A stretch of DNA of 64,000 nucleotides from Yaniella halotolerans DSM 15476 (GTDB taxonomy: Bacteria > Actinomycetota > Actinomycetes > Actinomycetales > Micrococcaceae): positions 62,001 through 126,000 of the forward strand of contig NZ_ATVQ01000004.1 of assembly GCF_000420805.1 (NCBI RefSeq). Reading direction: 5' to 3'. The notes under the pieces were generated by a model, which saw only the letters and a program-made list of their open reading frames with translations, had not been told where the DNA came from and searched no databases. A program made the position numbers and the translations under genes. Below are positions 24,883 through 35,075 of this stretch, piece by piece (the stretch's first letter is position 1; each line of letters begins with the position of its first letter).

Positions 24883-26274
24883 CTAGCACTCTGGAATGGA
24901 AACTGCGACGGCCAAACCGCCGCGTGAGGTTTCCTTGTACTTGTCCATCATGTCTGCTCCAGTGGCACGCATCGTTTCGATGGCTTCGTCGAGGCTGACT
25001 TTATGGGAACCATCACCGTGTAAGGCAAGCCGTGCCGCGTTGATCGCTTTGACCGAGGCAATCGCGTTGCGTTCGATACAGGGAATCTGCACGAGTCCGC
25101 CGATCGGGTCACATGTCATGCCCAGGTTATGTTCCAGCGCTACTTCTGCGGCATCCTCGATTTCCACCGGGGTACCGCCCATTACTGCGGCCAGGCCGGC
25201 TGCAGCCATGGCGCATGCTGAACCGACTTCACCTTGGCATCCGACTTCGGCTCCCGAAATGGACGCCTGTGTCTTAATGATGATGCCGATGGCGCCGGCG
25301 GTCAGCATGAACTCCACGATTTTGTCGTCGGTGACGTCATCAAGGAATCTGCTGTAGTAATGCATGACCGATGGAATGATCCCAGCGGCCCCATTGGTTG
25401 GTGCGGTGACTACCCGTCCGCCCGAAGCATTCTCCTCGTTGACGGCGAGTGCATACAGGTTGATCCATTCGATGCCGCGCAAGGCGTCGTTGGTGTCACC
25501 GGTGCGCTCCGACGCGCCGCCTTCGGTGAGCTGCTTATACAGTTTGGGCGCCCGACGGGTCACTTTCAACCCACCGGGTAGTGTGGTTTCGGTCCGTTCA
25601 ATACCGGACTGCACGCAGTCCTGCATGACCTGCCAGATGTGCAAGATCTCGGAACGAATCTCTTCTGGCTCACGCCATAGGATTTCGTTCTCCCAGGTCA
25701 ATTCTGCAATTGATTTGCCTTGCTCCTTGCACATGGCCAACAGTTCAGTTGCGTTGCGATAATCGTGTTTGACTTCCAGGTCGGAGGTCAAGGGTTTATC
25801 GAGCTCTTGTTCGGTTACCACGAATCCACCACCGATGGAGTACGAGATTTCCGAAGCCAGTTCCTGACCGTCGGCACCAAATACCGTGGATTTCATGCCG
25901 TTGGGGTGTCCCGGCAGTGATTCCTTCAGGTTGAGAATGACATCTTGTGTTCGATCAAAATCGATAGTTTTCTTACCGGCTAGCTCCAGAGTTCCAGACG
26001 TTTCGACACCGGCAATAATGTCATCGACTTGTTCGGGCACAATCGTGGCTGGATCATGTCCAGCGAGTCCAAGGATCACTGCGGTGTCGGAGTGGTGCCC
26101 AACACCGGTGGCGCCCAACGAACCAAAGAGTTCGACTTTGGCGCGCGTGGTGGCCGCGACGGTATCGGCGTCCAGTCCGTTGATGAACTGGGCCGCTGCC
26201 CGCATGGGACCAACGGTATGGGACGACGAAGGTCCCAAACCAACAGAGAACATGTCCAGCACACTTAATGCCAT
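24883..26274 (-). CDS. sdaA: L-serine dehydratase (Fe-S type, single chain)
   Basis: Deaminates serine to pyruvate and ammonia with a [4Fe-4S] cluster. The 463-residue protein has the N-terminal LDMFSVGLGPSSSHTVGPMR (beta domain) and the catalytic domain with SGAEVGCQGEVGSACAMAA, LGMTCDPIGGLVQIPCIERN and cluster cysteines. It ends in SIPEC, the C-terminal cysteine known to cap the cluster in this family. It is the last gene of the glyA-sox operon, three bases after the soxG stop, and takes the serine formed by GlyA into central metabolism. Confidence 0.94.
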   Translation of the reverse strand: MALSVLDMFSVGLGPSSSHTVGPMRAAAQFINGLDADTVAATTRAKVELFGSLGATGVGHHSDTAVILGLAGHDPATIVPEQVDDIIAGVETSGTLELAGKKTIDFDRTQDVILNLKESLPGHPNGMKSTVFGADGQELASEISYSIGGGFVVTEQELDKPLTSDLEVKHDYRNATELLAMCKEQGKSIAELTWENEILWREPEEIRSEILHIWQVMQDCVQSGIERTETTLPGGLKVTRRAPKLYKQLTEGGASERTGDTNDALRGIEWINLYALAVNEENASGGRVVTAPTNGAAGIIPSVMHYYSRFLDDVTDDKIVEFMLTAGAIGIIIKTQASISGAEVGCQGEVGSACAMAAAGLAAVMGGTPVEIEDAAEVALEHNLGMTCDPIGGLVQIPCIERNAIASVKAINAARLALHGDGSHKVSLDEAIETMRATGADMMDKYKETSRGGLAVAVSIPEC

Positions 26275-26277
26275 GGG

Positions 26278-26865
26278 TTACACCTCCTGGTGTGAAAACT
26301 CGATCATCGCGTCGAGCAACCAGCTGACCACGTGGTCAGCAAATGAAGTGCGGGGTGCGATCCGCCAGGTGAATTCGCCAACTTTCCACAAAATCACAGG
26401 TGTTTGTGCGATTTCGGTGGCGTAGGCCTGGTTGACCTTCCAGGTTCTTGGGTGCAGATCCAGCGGGCATGATTTCCGCAGTACCAGCTCAGATGCTGGA
26501 CCGGAGATCTCGATGAACGCGCGGTTCGCAGAAAGATCCAAGACCTGACCTGAGTGGTCACCCAACACCTTCGTCAGGGTTTCTGCCAGACCGGAGTCTG
26601 GTTCGTTGACCGCTAAGAACTCGTCCGGCGACAACCACAGCACGGCTGTGGAGTCGACGTCACCGACGACGTCACCAACGCGCTCTGGGAGTCCGCCCAG
26701 GTGAGTTTCCAGTGCCGCATAGCCCGCTGTTCCGGGTTCGGCGCGCAGGCCTACCTGTGTGGTGAAGCGTACTTCTCGGATGGATACTGCAGACCCGGAA
26801 GCCTGTTCCATTTCTTGTGTTCGATTGACCAGCGGCGAGCGCCGCAGTTCTTGTACATCAGCCAT
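26278..26865 (-). CDS. soxG: Sarcosine oxidase gamma subunit
   Basis: A 195-residue protein; start ATG 26863-26865 overlaps the soxA stop by eight bases. [17 protein letters not shown] at the N-terminus, [30 protein letters not shown] and [20 protein letters not shown] are typical of SoxG, a GcvT-like structural subunit of the heterotetrameric enzyme. An open frame 14 codons longer lacks an SD advantage. Confidence 0.9.
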   Translation of the reverse strand: MADVQELRRSPLVNRTQEMEQASGSAVSIREVRFTTQVGLRAEPGTAGYAALETHLGGLPERVGDVVGDVDSTAVLWLSPDEFLAVNEPDSGLAETLTKVLGDHSGQVLDLSANRAFIEISGPASELVLRKSCPLDLHPRTWKVNQAYATEIAQTPVILWKVGEFTWRIAPRTSFADHVVSWLLDAMIEFSHQEV

Positions 26866-29761
26866 CGCGACGTGCTCCTTGTGGATCGTAGAGAACAGTT
26901 GGCCCAATCTTCATGGTGACGATCTCGTCGCCCACGAGAGCCTTGAGGGATTCTCCTTCACGGGAGAAACCATTTTTGATCAGGGCAAGCCCGAAGGTGC
27001 GCCCCAGGTTTGGTGAGTCGTAGGAAGCCGTGACCCAGCCTTCTTGTGCAACCGGCCCGGCGGCAATATCAATCGGAGTATCCATGGCCACCAGTGCTTC
27101 GCCTTCTTCGAGGCGGAAGGTTGGATCATCCGGTAGGACCGAAACGAGCTGCTTGCGGTCTTCGCGCACGTTATCCGCACGTGAGAATGAACGCTTACCG
27201 ATGAAGTCCTTGTGTTTGGCAAGGATCCATTCGAGGTTGGCGTCTTGCGGGGTGACGGTACCGTCGGTTTCTTGTCCGACCACAATGAGACCTTTTTCAG
27301 CACGCAGCACGTGCATGGTTTCGGTGCCATACGGGGTGATGTCGAATTCCTTACCGGCCTGAGCGACGGCTTCCCAGACGGCTAGGCCGTACCAGGATGG
27401 TATCGCAATTTCCCAGGCCAGTTCACCGGAGAACGAGATACGGCTGACGCGTGCGGCAATACCCGAGTCCAAGGTGATGTCACGGAATTCCATGAATTTG
27501 AAGCCCTCTGCCGAGAAGTCCTCGGTCGTGGCGAGCTTGGCCATCACGTCGCGGGATTTTGGCCCAACAACCGCGATGGTCGCGTACTGTTCGGTCACCG
27601 AGGTGGCATAGACGTCAAGTTCTGGCCACTCGGTTTGCAGCCATTCCTCGACCCACTCCATGACATCTGCAGCACCCGAGGTGGTGGTGTGCATGAAGTA
27701 GCGGTCCTCTTCCAGACGTAAGGTCACACCGTCGTCGAAGATCATGCCGTCTGCAGACAGCATGACGCCGTAGCGGCCCATGCCTTCTTTGAGCTTGACC
27801 CACCCGTTGGTGTAGAGCCGGTTGAGGAACTCTGGGGTGTCTTTACCACGCAGTTCGATCTTGCCCAGTGTGGTGCCGTCGAACATGCCAACCGAGTCGC
27901 GTGCTGCCGCTGATTCGCGGTAGACGGCCTCGTCCATGGTTTCGCCGGGTTTCGGGTAGTACCAGGCACGTTTCCATTGGCCGACATCTTCAAAGACGGC
28001 TCCGGCGGCCACGTGTGCATCATGCATTGGTGTGGTGCGGGCTGCTTCGAAAAGCTTGCCGCGGCGACGACCGGCCAGTGCGGCAAAGCCAACAGGCGTA
28101 AACGGCGGACGGAAGGTCGTGGTGCCAATTTCTTGGGGATTGTCGATCCCCAGGATCGAGGCCATGACACCGATGGTTGGGACACCGGAAGTTTTGCCCT
28201 GATCAGCACCGGTGGAGATCGAGGTGTACCGCTTGACGTGTTCAACCGAGCTCATGCCCGCACCGGTGGCGCGCAGCACATCGGCAACCGTCTGATCACG
28301 CTGCAGATCAACATAGTGGCTGTTGTAGTGTTCAACTTCAGTGCCATCAGGTGACGGTACCAACCACAGCGGTTCGACCGGACCGTATGGGCGGTCGATC
28401 GCGCGCGAAGCCTCTGCCTGTGTTGGGAAACCTGCAGCCGTTGCCGCTGCGGCACCCGCTGCGGCACCCGAGCTCAGTGCGGTGGCGGTCGAGTATTTTC
28501 CGGTCAACGAACCGGCCAGGTGCATGTCCTCAACGGAGTCCACGGCCACGAAGCCCTGGCGCTGTTCGTCCCAATCAATGCGACCCTTGCGTCCCGAATG
28601 GAGGTGAACGACCGGTGACCAGCCACCCGACACTGCCAGAGTATCGACTTCCAGGCGCTGCGACTTACTGAAGTCGACTTCACCGTTGATCGGGGCCACG
28701 GTAATGGCGTTGAGCTGATCGTCATCATCAATGTGGGTGTCAACGACTGCCGAGCCTATGAGGACATTGACCCCGTTGGCTGCGGCCTGCTGTGCAGCCG
28801 GCGAAGCGGTCGACCGTGAGTCGACAACGGCGACGACTCCCCCGGTTTCTTGCAGCTCGTGGACCAGCGGGTAGACCGAATCATTCGTTGTGAAGACAGC
28901 GATCCGTTTGCCGGCACGAACAGCATAACGGTTCAGGTAGGTGCGAACCGCCGAAGCAAGCATGACGCCCGGGCGGTCGTTGTTTTTGAACACTAGGGGG
29001 CGTTCGTGTGCACCGGTGGCCAGTACGACCTGCTGAGCGCGCACATGCCAAATGCGTTCCCGGGAGATGCCTTTACCCGGGTGTTCATCGAGCGTATGGG
29101 TTCGGCGTTGTGCAGCAATCACGTAGTTGGAGTCATAGACACCGGTCACGGTGGTACTGGAGAGGACCTCGACGTCGTCGTTGGCTTTGAGCGCTTCAAC
29201 GGTGTCGGCGATCCACTGCGGGGCGGCAACGTCATCGATGGATTCGTATGGGCTATCCAGCAGGCTACCGCCGGTCCAGGGTTTTTCGTCCATCAGGATC
29301 ACGCGAGCACCGGATTTCGCCGCGTTGGCAGCCGCGGAGAGGCCAGCCGGGCCGGCTCCGACCACCAATACATCGGTGTGGACGTGAACGTGGTCGTAAT
29401 AAGCCTGGTCCTCGGTGGGGTCAAGCGTACCAAGCCCACTGAGTTTGGTGGCTTCTAACCCGTTGGTCACCGGAACAGTGGTGGACGTCATCATGGATTC
29501 TTCGACGTCGCCTTTGTGGCGTGGTGACAGATGCACCAGCGAGTTTGGCTCTTCGACTCCGGCGGCAAACACACCGCGTGGACGGTCGAAGTACAGGGAG
29601 TTGGCGGCCGTTTTGAAACCTGAAGCCAGCATCGCCGAGGCTACGGTGTCGCCACGCAGAGCACGGGATTGTTTGCCATCGACGACAAGATCCACCTTGT
29701 CGTTGTGATCAACGACGGCGTATGGTGCCTCGTCGACGGGTAGACGGTAGGAGTTCGTCAC
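26858..29761 (-). CDS. soxA: Sarcosine oxidase alpha subunit
   Basis: The 967-residue alpha subunit of heterotetrameric sarcosine oxidase. It has a small N-terminal domain (about 20-105: [15 protein letters not shown] and YFDRPRGVF), an NAD-binding Rossmann fold with [18 protein letters not shown] at about 130, a second dinucleotide segment, and from about 590 a C-terminal GcvT-like tetrahydrofolate domain ([40 protein letters not shown]). The domain passes formaldehyde to THF. GTG start at 29759-29761 overlaps the soxD stop in a GTGA junction. Confidence 0.95.
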   Translation of the reverse strand: MTNSYRLPVDEAPYAVVDHNDKVDLVVDGKQSRALRGDTVASAMLASGFKTAANSLYFDRPRGVFAAGVEEPNSLVHLSPRHKGDVEESMMTSTTVPVTNGLEATKLSGLGTLDPTEDQAYYDHVHVHTDVLVVGAGPAGLSAAANAAKSGARVILMDEKPWTGGSLLDSPYESIDDVAAPQWIADTVEALKANDDVEVLSSTTVTGVYDSNYVIAAQRRTHTLDEHPGKGISRERIWHVRAQQVVLATGAHERPLVFKNNDRPGVMLASAVRTYLNRYAVRAGKRIAVFTTNDSVYPLVHELQETGGVVAVVDSRSTASPAAQQAAANGVNVLIGSAVVDTHIDDDDQLNAITVAPINGEVDFSKSQRLEVDTLAVSGGWSPVVHLHSGRKGRIDWDEQRQGFVAVDSVEDMHLAGSLTGKYSTATALSSGAAAGAAAATAAGFPTQAEASRAIDRPYGPVEPLWLVPSPDGTEVEHYNSHYVDLQRDQTVADVLRATGAGMSSVEHVKRYTSISTGADQGKTSGVPTIGVMASILGIDNPQEIGTTTFRPPFTPVGFAALAGRRRGKLFEAARTTPMHDAHVAAGAVFEDVGQWKRAWYYPKPGETMDEAVYRESAAARDSVGMFDGTTLGKIELRGKDTPEFLNRLYTNGWVKLKEGMGRYGVMLSADGMIFDDGVTLRLEEDRYFMHTTTSGAADVMEWVEEWLQTEWPELDVYATSVTEQYATIAVVGPKSRDVMAKLATTEDFSAEGFKFMEFRDITLDSGIAARVSRISFSGELAWEIAIPSWYGLAVWEAVAQAGKEFDITPYGTETMHVLRAEKGLIVVGQETDGTVTPQDANLEWILAKHKDFIGKRSFSRADNVREDRKQLVSVLPDDPTFRLEEGEALVAMDTPIDIAAGPVAQEGWVTASYDSPNLGRTFGLALIKNGFSREGESLKALVGDEIVTMKIGPTVLYDPQGARRDG

Positions 29762-30048
29762 TGGGTACCTCCGGATACATTCGGGCGGGCCGAGCCTGCC
29801 GGGTAGGTGGCTTTGAATTGGTAAGTGAGGGTGTCACGGACGGCGTTGAACCATTTGCGGCATCCGCCGTTGTGTACCCACCGTTCGGCGAAATCGCCCT
29901 TGGGGTTATCACGGTAGAACAAGAATTCGGCCCATTCGGCGTCCGAAAGCGCATATGGGTCTTTCGGATAGGCGATGTGGGCTTCACCCCCGTAACCAAA
30001 TTCGGTTTCATTTCGTGGCCCGCAGTACGGGCAATCAATAAGCATCAT
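29758..30048 (-). CDS. soxD: Sarcosine oxidase delta subunit
   Basis: A 96-residue zinc-binding subunit. [20 protein letters not shown] gives the CPYCG ligands, and [11 protein letters not shown] supplies a further Cys and His. Two adjacent ATGs (30048 and 30045) are possible; AAAGG lies about eight bases upstream of the first. The 3' end overlaps soxA by four bases. Confidence 0.93.
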   Translation of the reverse strand: MMLIDCPYCGPRNETEFGYGGEAHIAYPKDPYALSDAEWAEFLFYRDNPKGDFAERWVHNGGCRKWFNAVRDTLTYQFKATYPAGSARPNVSGGTQ

Positions 30049-30064
30049 GGCAATTGCCTTTCGT

Positions 30065-31282
30065 TTAGTGGGCCACGGCAGCTGCGCCGTGTTCGTCAAT
30101 CAGGTGACCGGTTTCGAAGCGCTCAAGACCAAATGGTGCGTTGAGTTCGTGCGGTTCGTCATGAGCAATGGTGTGAGCCAGCGCGAAGCCTGCACCCGGT
30201 GTGCCCTTGAAACCACCGGTACCCCAACCACAGTTGACGTACAGGCCACCAACTTCGGTTTTACTGATGATTGGTGAAGCGTCCGGGGTGGTGTCCACGA
30301 CGCCGCCCCAGGTACGCAAGACGTGAGCGCGAGCAAAGATGGGGAACAGTTCGACTGCCGCTGCCATTTGCTCTTGAATCACGTGGAATGCGCCGCGCTG
30401 TCCGAATCCGTTATAGGTGTCGATACCTGCACCCATCACGAGTTCGCCCTTATGCGCCTGCGAAACATAGACGTGGATGTGGTTTGACATGACCACGGTT
30501 GGGTGGACCGGTTCGAACAACTCGGAAACCAGTGCCTGCAGTGGGTGTGACTGGATCGGCAGTTTCACCCCGGCCATTTCGGCCAACTGGGTAGAGTGTC
30601 CAGCACCACACAGCGCAACCTGACCAGCCAGGATCTTGCCGCGAGTGGTCTCAACACCGGTGACTTTGCCGCCCTCGACCAGGATGTCGGTGACCTCGGT
30701 GTCTTGGATGATGTCGATGCCAGCGTTATTCGCTGACCGTGCCAGTGCCCAGGCAACATGGTCGTGCTTGGCGATGCCTGCGCGTGGCTGATAGGTCGAG
30801 CCCATGATCGGGTAACGGATATTGTCCGATGTGTTAATGATCGGGCAGACTTCTTTGACCTCATCTGGTTCCAGCCATTCGGAGTCCACGCCATTGAGCC
30901 GGTTGGCGTTAACACGGCGCTTGGAGTCGCGGACTTCGGAGACGTGGTGGGCCAGGTTCAGCACACCGCGCTGAGAGAACAAGAAATCGTAGTCGAGTTC
31001 CTCTGGGAGTTCTTCCCACAGTTTCAGCGAGGTGTCATAGATATTTGCTGATTCGTCCCAGAGGTAGTTGGAACGAATAATGGTGGTGTTGCGGGCCATG
31101 TTGCCGCCACCGAGCCAGCCTCGTTCAATGACCGCGACGTTGGTGATGTCGTGACGTGAAGCCAGGTAGTGTGCGGTTGCCAGCCCGTGGCCGCCCGCGC
31201 CCACGATGATCACATCGTAGGAGGACTTGGGCTCCGGATTATTCCACAGGAAATCGGGGTGCTGTGGTAGTAGTTCTGCCAT
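30065..31282 (-). CDS. soxB: Sarcosine oxidase beta subunit
   Basis: The 405-residue flavoprotein subunit that oxidises sarcosine. [20 protein letters not shown] is the FAD-binding start; the segment [20 protein letters not shown] contains the histidine region that covalently holds FMN in this family; [19 protein letters not shown] is the C-terminal FAD motif. ATG 31280-31282 is two bases after the glyA stop. The frame's upstream extension is the antisense side of glyA. Confidence 0.95.
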   Translation of the reverse strand: MAELLPQHPDFLWNNPEPKSSYDVIIVGAGGHGLATAHYLASRHDITNVAVIERGWLGGGNMARNTTIIRSNYLWDESANIYDTSLKLWEELPEELDYDFLFSQRGVLNLAHHVSEVRDSKRRVNANRLNGVDSEWLEPDEVKEVCPIINTSDNIRYPIMGSTYQPRAGIAKHDHVAWALARSANNAGIDIIQDTEVTDILVEGGKVTGVETTRGKILAGQVALCGAGHSTQLAEMAGVKLPIQSHPLQALVSELFEPVHPTVVMSNHIHVYVSQAHKGELVMGAGIDTYNGFGQRGAFHVIQEQMAAAVELFPIFARAHVLRTWGGVVDTTPDASPIISKTEVGGLYVNCGWGTGGFKGTPGAGFALAHTIAHDEPHELNAPFGLERFETGHLIDEHGAAAVAH

Positions 31283-31284
31283 GG

Positions 31285-32601
31285 TTACGCTCCGAACGGT
31301 TCCAGGTTTGGGTACAGTGGATGAGCATCGGCAAGCGCTTCGACGCGCTTCGCTAGCCCAGGTAGGTTTTCGCGGTTCCCGGTCGCACCGGCAATCAAAG
31401 TCAACGCGATGATGTCGGCGACCTCGGCAAAGGCTTCGGCACCAAAACCACGTGTGGTCAGCGCCGGCGTCCCAATGCGCAGACCAGAGGTTGTCATCGG
31501 TGGACGTGGGTCCCACGGAACGGCGTTACGATTCACGGTGATCTCTACTTCTTGCAGCAGATCTTCACCTTGTTTCCCGTCAAGTTCTGAGTTTCGTAGA
31601 TCGACCAGCACCATATGTACATCTGTGCCACCGGTCAGGATAGAGATCCCGGCTTCAGTGACATCTGGTTGCGACAACCGTTCCGCCAGAATATTGGCAC
31701 CTTCGAGTGTGCGACGCTGACGCTCTGCGAATTCCTCTTCGCCAGCAACCTTGAAAGCAACGGCTTTACCAGCGATCACGTGCATCAACGGGCCGCCTTG
31801 CTGTCCAGGGAAGACCGCCGAGTTCACCTTCTTGGCGATCTCTGCGTCATTGGTCAAAATGATGCCACCGCGTGGGCCGGCAAGAGTTTTGTGAGTCGTT
31901 GAAGTGGTCACGTGCGCATGTGGGACCGGGGAAGAGTGGAGACCAGCTGCGACCAAACCCGCGAAGTGCGCCATATCCACAAACAGGTATGCGCCGATTT
32001 CGTCGGCAATTTCACGGAAGCGAGCGAAATCGAGCTGCCGCGGGTAAGCAGACCAACCGGCAACGATCATCTTCGGTTGGTGTTCACGTGCCAGACGAGC
32101 GACCTCGTCCATATCGACTTCGTATGTTTCTTCGTCGACCGAGTACGGCACGATGTTGTACAAGCGGCCTGAAAAGTTCAATTTCATGCCGTGCGTGAGG
32201 TGACCGCCGTGAGCAAGGTTCAAGCCCATGACGGTATCGCCGGGACGAATCAATGCGTGCATGACGGCGGCGTTTGCCTGAGCACCCGAGTGCGGTTGGA
32301 CATTTGCGTATTCGGAGCCGAAGAGACTCTTCACTCGGTCAATGGCCAAACGCTCTACGGAGTCGGCGTGTTCACAACCCCCGTAGTAACGGCGCCCGGG
32401 ATACCCTTCAGCATATTTATTTGTCAGAACCGAACCCTGGGCCTGCATTACAGCCAACGGGGTGTGATTCTCTGACGCGATCATTTCGAGACCACGTTGT
32501 TGACGAGTGAGTTCCTGGTCGAGGAATCCAGCAATTTCTGGATCAAGTTCCACCAAATCCTGCGTCAGAGAGGCAGAAACCTGCGAGGTAATACTAGTCA
32601 T
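31285..32601 (-). CDS. glyA: Serine hydroxymethyltransferase
   Basis: Interconverts glycine plus methylene-THF and serine plus THF. 438 residues; PLP lysine in [16 protein letters not shown], plus [15 protein letters not shown]-type and [14 protein letters not shown] segments. ATG 32601 with GAAGGAAG upstream is the start. As first gene of the sox operon it uses both products of sarcosine oxidase, glycine and methylene-THF, to form serine. The promoter and a GntR operator lie directly upstream. Confidence 0.95.
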   Translation of the reverse strand: MTSITSQVSASLTQDLVELDPEIAGFLDQELTRQQRGLEMIASENHTPLAVMQAQGSVLTNKYAEGYPGRRYYGGCEHADSVERLAIDRVKSLFGSEYANVQPHSGAQANAAVMHALIRPGDTVMGLNLAHGGHLTHGMKLNFSGRLYNIVPYSVDEETYEVDMDEVARLAREHQPKMIVAGWSAYPRQLDFARFREIADEIGAYLFVDMAHFAGLVAAGLHSSPVPHAHVTTSTTHKTLAGPRGGIILTNDAEIAKKVNSAVFPGQQGGPLMHVIAGKAVAFKVAGEEEFAERQRRTLEGANILAERLSQPDVTEAGISILTGGTDVHMVLVDLRNSELDGKQGEDLLQEVEITVNRNAVPWDPRPPMTTSGLRIGTPALTTRGFGAEAFAEVADIIALTLIAGATGNRENLPGLAKRVEALADAHPLYPNLEPFGA

Positions 32602-32632
32602 GCAACTTCCTTCAAAATTTCTGAACGACACT

Positions 32633-32642
32633 TGATATATCA
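32633..32642. promoter_or_regulatory. Likely GntR operator TGATATATCA in the sox promoter
   Basis: A perfect 10-bp palindrome 12 bp downstream of the -10 box of the glyA-sox promoter and about 118 bp from the divergent GntR start. Position suggests repression. Confidence 0.55.
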
Positions 32643-32654
32643 GCTACCGATCAC

Positions 32655-32684
32655 AGAATATGGTGCTCGTCACAGCAATGTCAA
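32655..32684 (-). promoter_or_regulatory. Promoter of the glyA-soxBDAG-sdaA operon
   Basis: On the minus strand TTGACA (32679-32684) and TATTCT (32655-32660) are 18 bp apart. A CRP/GlxR-like site TGTCA-N6-TCACA (32679-32694) overlaps the -35 box, matching nine of ten consensus bases. Confidence 0.65.
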
Positions 32685-32702
32685 GCAGATCACATAAAAT
32701 TT

Positions 32703-32732
32703 TTGAAACGCTGCAGTTTTGCTTCTTATAGT
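32703..32732 (+). promoter_or_regulatory. Predicted promoter of the GntR gene
   Basis: TTGAAA (32703-32708) and TATAGT (32727-32732) with an 18-bp spacer precede the ATG at 32761; AAAGGA sits upstream of the start as SD. Confidence 0.45.
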
Positions 32733-32760
32733 GCACAATGAGATCAACGAAAGGACATGA

Positions 32761-33420
32761 ATGACCACGTTGCACAGCGTTGACTCCACCAGCGAATCCC
32801 TCTCATCGCGCGCCTACCGCGTCCTGCTTGATCGGCTAATCATGCTGGACATCCAGCCGGGCGAGCCGATCATGGAAAAGCAGTTGGCCGAAGAGATGGG
32901 GGTTGGTCGCACGCCCCTGCGCGAAGCACTGAAACGCCTCGAGTCCGATCACCTCGTGGTGACATACCCGCGCCGCGGAACCTTCGCCAGCCAGGTCGAT
33001 GTCACGGAACTGGCGCATGTCTCCGAAATTCGGCAGGCACTCGAGCCGCTCGCTGCCCGACGTGCCTCAGAAGCTCAGGGTGGCGCCATGCGCGAACAGC
33101 TCCTGGAAGTTCTCGTGAGCCTCAAAAGCCTGAGCCCGAATCAATCACAGCGCGACCTACTGTCCTACGACCTCTCAGTCCACCGCATGATTTATAGCGT
33201 GACACAAAACGATCACCTATCCGAAACACTCATACGCCTAGACAATATCGCCACCCGCATCTGGGCCGCGCTTTCGGATCGCCTCCCGTCGCTACACGAG
33301 CACATCATCGAACACACACAGCTCATCAAGCACATCGTGGCTGGCGAGGCGGATGCGGCGGAGCGAAACGCAGCCGAACACGTCGAAAACTTCTACTCCA
33401 TGGTTCGCGAGGCACTCTAG
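32761..33420 (+). CDS. GntR-family regulator with FCD domain
   Basis: A 219-residue FadR-type GntR protein. Winged helix at about residues 15-80 (SSRAYRVLLDRLIMLDIQPG, EKQLAEEMGVGRTPLREALK, YPRRGTFASQVD), then an all-helical FCD ligand domain with HRMIYSVTQNDHLSE and the late HTQLIKHIVAGEADAAERNA carrying metal-type histidines. It is divergent from the glyA-sox operon and probably represses it with sarcosine or glycine as signal; the ligand is inference. The ATG follows AAAGGACATG closely. Confidence 0.87.
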   Translation: MTTLHSVDSTSESLSSRAYRVLLDRLIMLDIQPGEPIMEKQLAEEMGVGRTPLREALKRLESDHLVVTYPRRGTFASQVDVTELAHVSEIRQALEPLAARRASEAQGGAMREQLLEVLVSLKSLSPNQSQRDLLSYDLSVHRMIYSVTQNDHLSETLIRLDNIATRIWAALSDRLPSLHEHIIEHTQLIKHIVAGEADAAERNAAEHVENFYSMVREAL

Positions 33421-33512
33421 TCGCACCGCCCCGGTCGCCACAACCCGACGCCCGGGCCGCAAATACACCCGAGCCCGGCCCCCAGACCGACAAGCGGGCA
33501 CCCACCGAGCCC

Positions 33513-33542
33513 TTGACTGTGACCTGAGTCACCGCATATGGT
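33513..33542 (+). promoter_or_regulatory. Promoter of the second MHS transporter, creatinine-regulon type
   Basis: -35 TTGACT (33513-33518), 18-bp spacer, -10 TATGGT (33537-33542). The spacer is almost filled by a CRP/GlxR-like palindrome. This architecture recurs at the creatinase and creatininase promoters. Confidence 0.65.
33518..33533. promoter_or_regulatory. CRP/GlxR-like site TGTGA-N6-TCACC in the promoter spacer
   Basis: TGTGACCTGAGTCACC matches nine of ten bases of TGTGA-N6-TCACA and starts at the last base of the -35 box. A protein bound here would block RNA polymerase. Confidence 0.55.
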
Positions 33543-33544
33543 TG

Positions 33545-33559
33545 TGCAACATCGTTGCG
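33545..33559. promoter_or_regulatory. Operator TGCAAC-ATC-GTTGCG with a half-site 20 bp downstream
   Basis: A 15-bp palindrome three bases after the -10 box. A further GCAAC (33566-33570) sits exactly 20 bp from the first GCAAC. See the matching elements at 57.9 and 60.8 kb. Confidence 0.6.
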
Positions 33560-33592
33560 ATGAACGCAACATTCTCAGGAAGGCGGTGCACC

Positions 33593-34936
33593 ATGCCCCA
33601 CCCAGACTCTCAACAGGAGCTCGGCCCCACTCTTTCCGGGCAGGAAAGAACGCATCCCACAGGTATCGGCCCAAAAGCGCGACGCAAAGTAATCATCGCC
33701 AGCTTCATTGGGAACTTCGTCGAGTGGTTCGACTACGGAGCATACAGCTATCTTGCAGTCGTGATTGCTGTAGTATTTTTCCCTTCAGATAATCTCACCG
33801 ACGGTCTCGTCTGGACCTTCGCACTCTTTGCAGTCTCTTTCCTCGCCCGCCCAATCGGTGGTTTCATTTGGGGACACATCGGAGACCGCGTCGGGCGACG
33901 CACCGCCCTGGCCTGGTCGATTTTAATCATGTCGGCATCCACAGTGTGTATTGGTCTGCTGCCGGGCGCAAGCCAGATCGGCATATGGGCACCAGCACTG
34001 CTACTCGTCTTCCGCCTCATGCAGGGATTCAGCGCATCGGGCGAATATGCCGGCGCTTCCGCCTACTTGGTCGAATACGCACCTGAAGGCAAACGTGGCA
34101 TCTACGCCGCAGTCGTTCCGGGATCAACTGCCGCAGGCCTCCTCTTTGGCTCGCTCATGGCAACCGTACTCACAGCAAACCTGTCAGATGCTGACATGGA
34201 ATCGTGGGGTTGGCGCTTGCCGTTTCTGCTAGCCGCGCCCCTGGGACTGATCGGTGTTTATATTCGTCGCAAACTTGAAGACTCTCCCGTGTTCCAAGAA
34301 ATGGCTCAGGAAGACGAAGTCATCGAAGCACCAGTGTGGTCGCTTTTCCGCGATCACTGGCGTGCACTGGTACGTGCAACAGCCGCCGTGCTTCTTAACG
34401 CAGTAGGGTTCTATGTAATTTTGACATACATGCCCACCTACCTGTCCCAGACTGTGGGCTTAGACCCAACCCTGGCAAACGTCACAACCACTGTGTCACT
34501 CGTGACATACATAGGCTTCATCTTCCTTACCGGATACCTGTCAGACAGGTTTGGACGTCGGAAAATTCTCATGAGCGCATCGGTCCTGTTTATTCTGTTC
34601 ACAGTTCCCGCGTTTATGCTTCTGGGCACCGGGAGCATTGTAGTGATTCTGTTAGTCCAGATTCTTCTCGGCGCGATGCTGACACTTAACGATGGAAGTT
34701 TGGCCAGCTTCTTGGCAGAGAACTTCCCTACGAAGGTTCGCTACACCGGCTTCGCGGTTTCCTTTAACGTTGGCAACGCAGTATTTGGCGGCACGGCTCC
34801 AGCGATTGCCACGCTATTGATAGCGACTACAGGCAGCTCGATTGCTCCGGGTTGGTACCTCATGGGTGCAGCCGTGATCGCATTAATCGCAGTAGCCCTG
34901 TCTCCAGAAACCAGCCACAAGCCCCTGAAAGACTAA
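33593..34936 (+). CDS. MHS-family MFS transporter, candidate creatine/creatinine importer
   Basis: A 447-residue, 12-helix symporter. IGNFVEWFDYGAYSYLAVVI is the MHS signature in helix 1, GHIGDRVGRRTALAW the loop 2-3 motif, and RLMQGFSASGEYAGA helix 5. ATG 33593 was chosen because AGGAAGG lies nine bases upstream; ATG 33560 lies inside the operator and has no SD. Its promoter shares all elements with those of creatinase and creatininase, so creatine or creatinine uptake is the best guess; sequence alone does not prove it. It ends at a strong terminator before an IclR gene. Confidence 0.85.
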   Translation: MPHPDSQQELGPTLSGQERTHPTGIGPKARRKVIIASFIGNFVEWFDYGAYSYLAVVIAVVFFPSDNLTDGLVWTFALFAVSFLARPIGGFIWGHIGDRVGRRTALAWSILIMSASTVCIGLLPGASQIGIWAPALLLVFRLMQGFSASGEYAGASAYLVEYAPEGKRGIYAAVVPGSTAAGLLFGSLMATVLTANLSDADMESWGWRLPFLLAAPLGLIGVYIRRKLEDSPVFQEMAQEDEVIEAPVWSLFRDHWRALVRATAAVLLNAVGFYVILTYMPTYLSQTVGLDPTLANVTTTVSLVTYIGFIFLTGYLSDRFGRRKILMSASVLFILFTVPAFMLLGTGSIVVILLVQILLGAMLTLNDGSLASFLAENFPTKVRYTGFAVSFNVGNAVFGGTAPAIATLLIATTGSSIAPGWYLMGAAVIALIAVALSPETSHKPLKD

Positions 34937-34943
34937 CCATCCG

Positions 34944-34995
34944 CCTGCTGCGTCGGGGTGGCGTATTCGTCCCGCCCGACGCAGCAGGTTTTTAT
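34944..34995 (+). terminator. Strong terminator after the MHS transporter
   Basis: CCTGCTGCGTCGGG (34944-34957) pairs with CCCGACGCAGCAGG (34975-34988), followed by TTTTTATT. Confidence 0.85.
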
Positions 34996-35075
34996 TGCAC
35001 CATGGAGCCACAGAATGAACTACGTCAGATTTAATAGCGTAAGATCCAAACAGGCTCATTCAGAAAGGAAGCACC

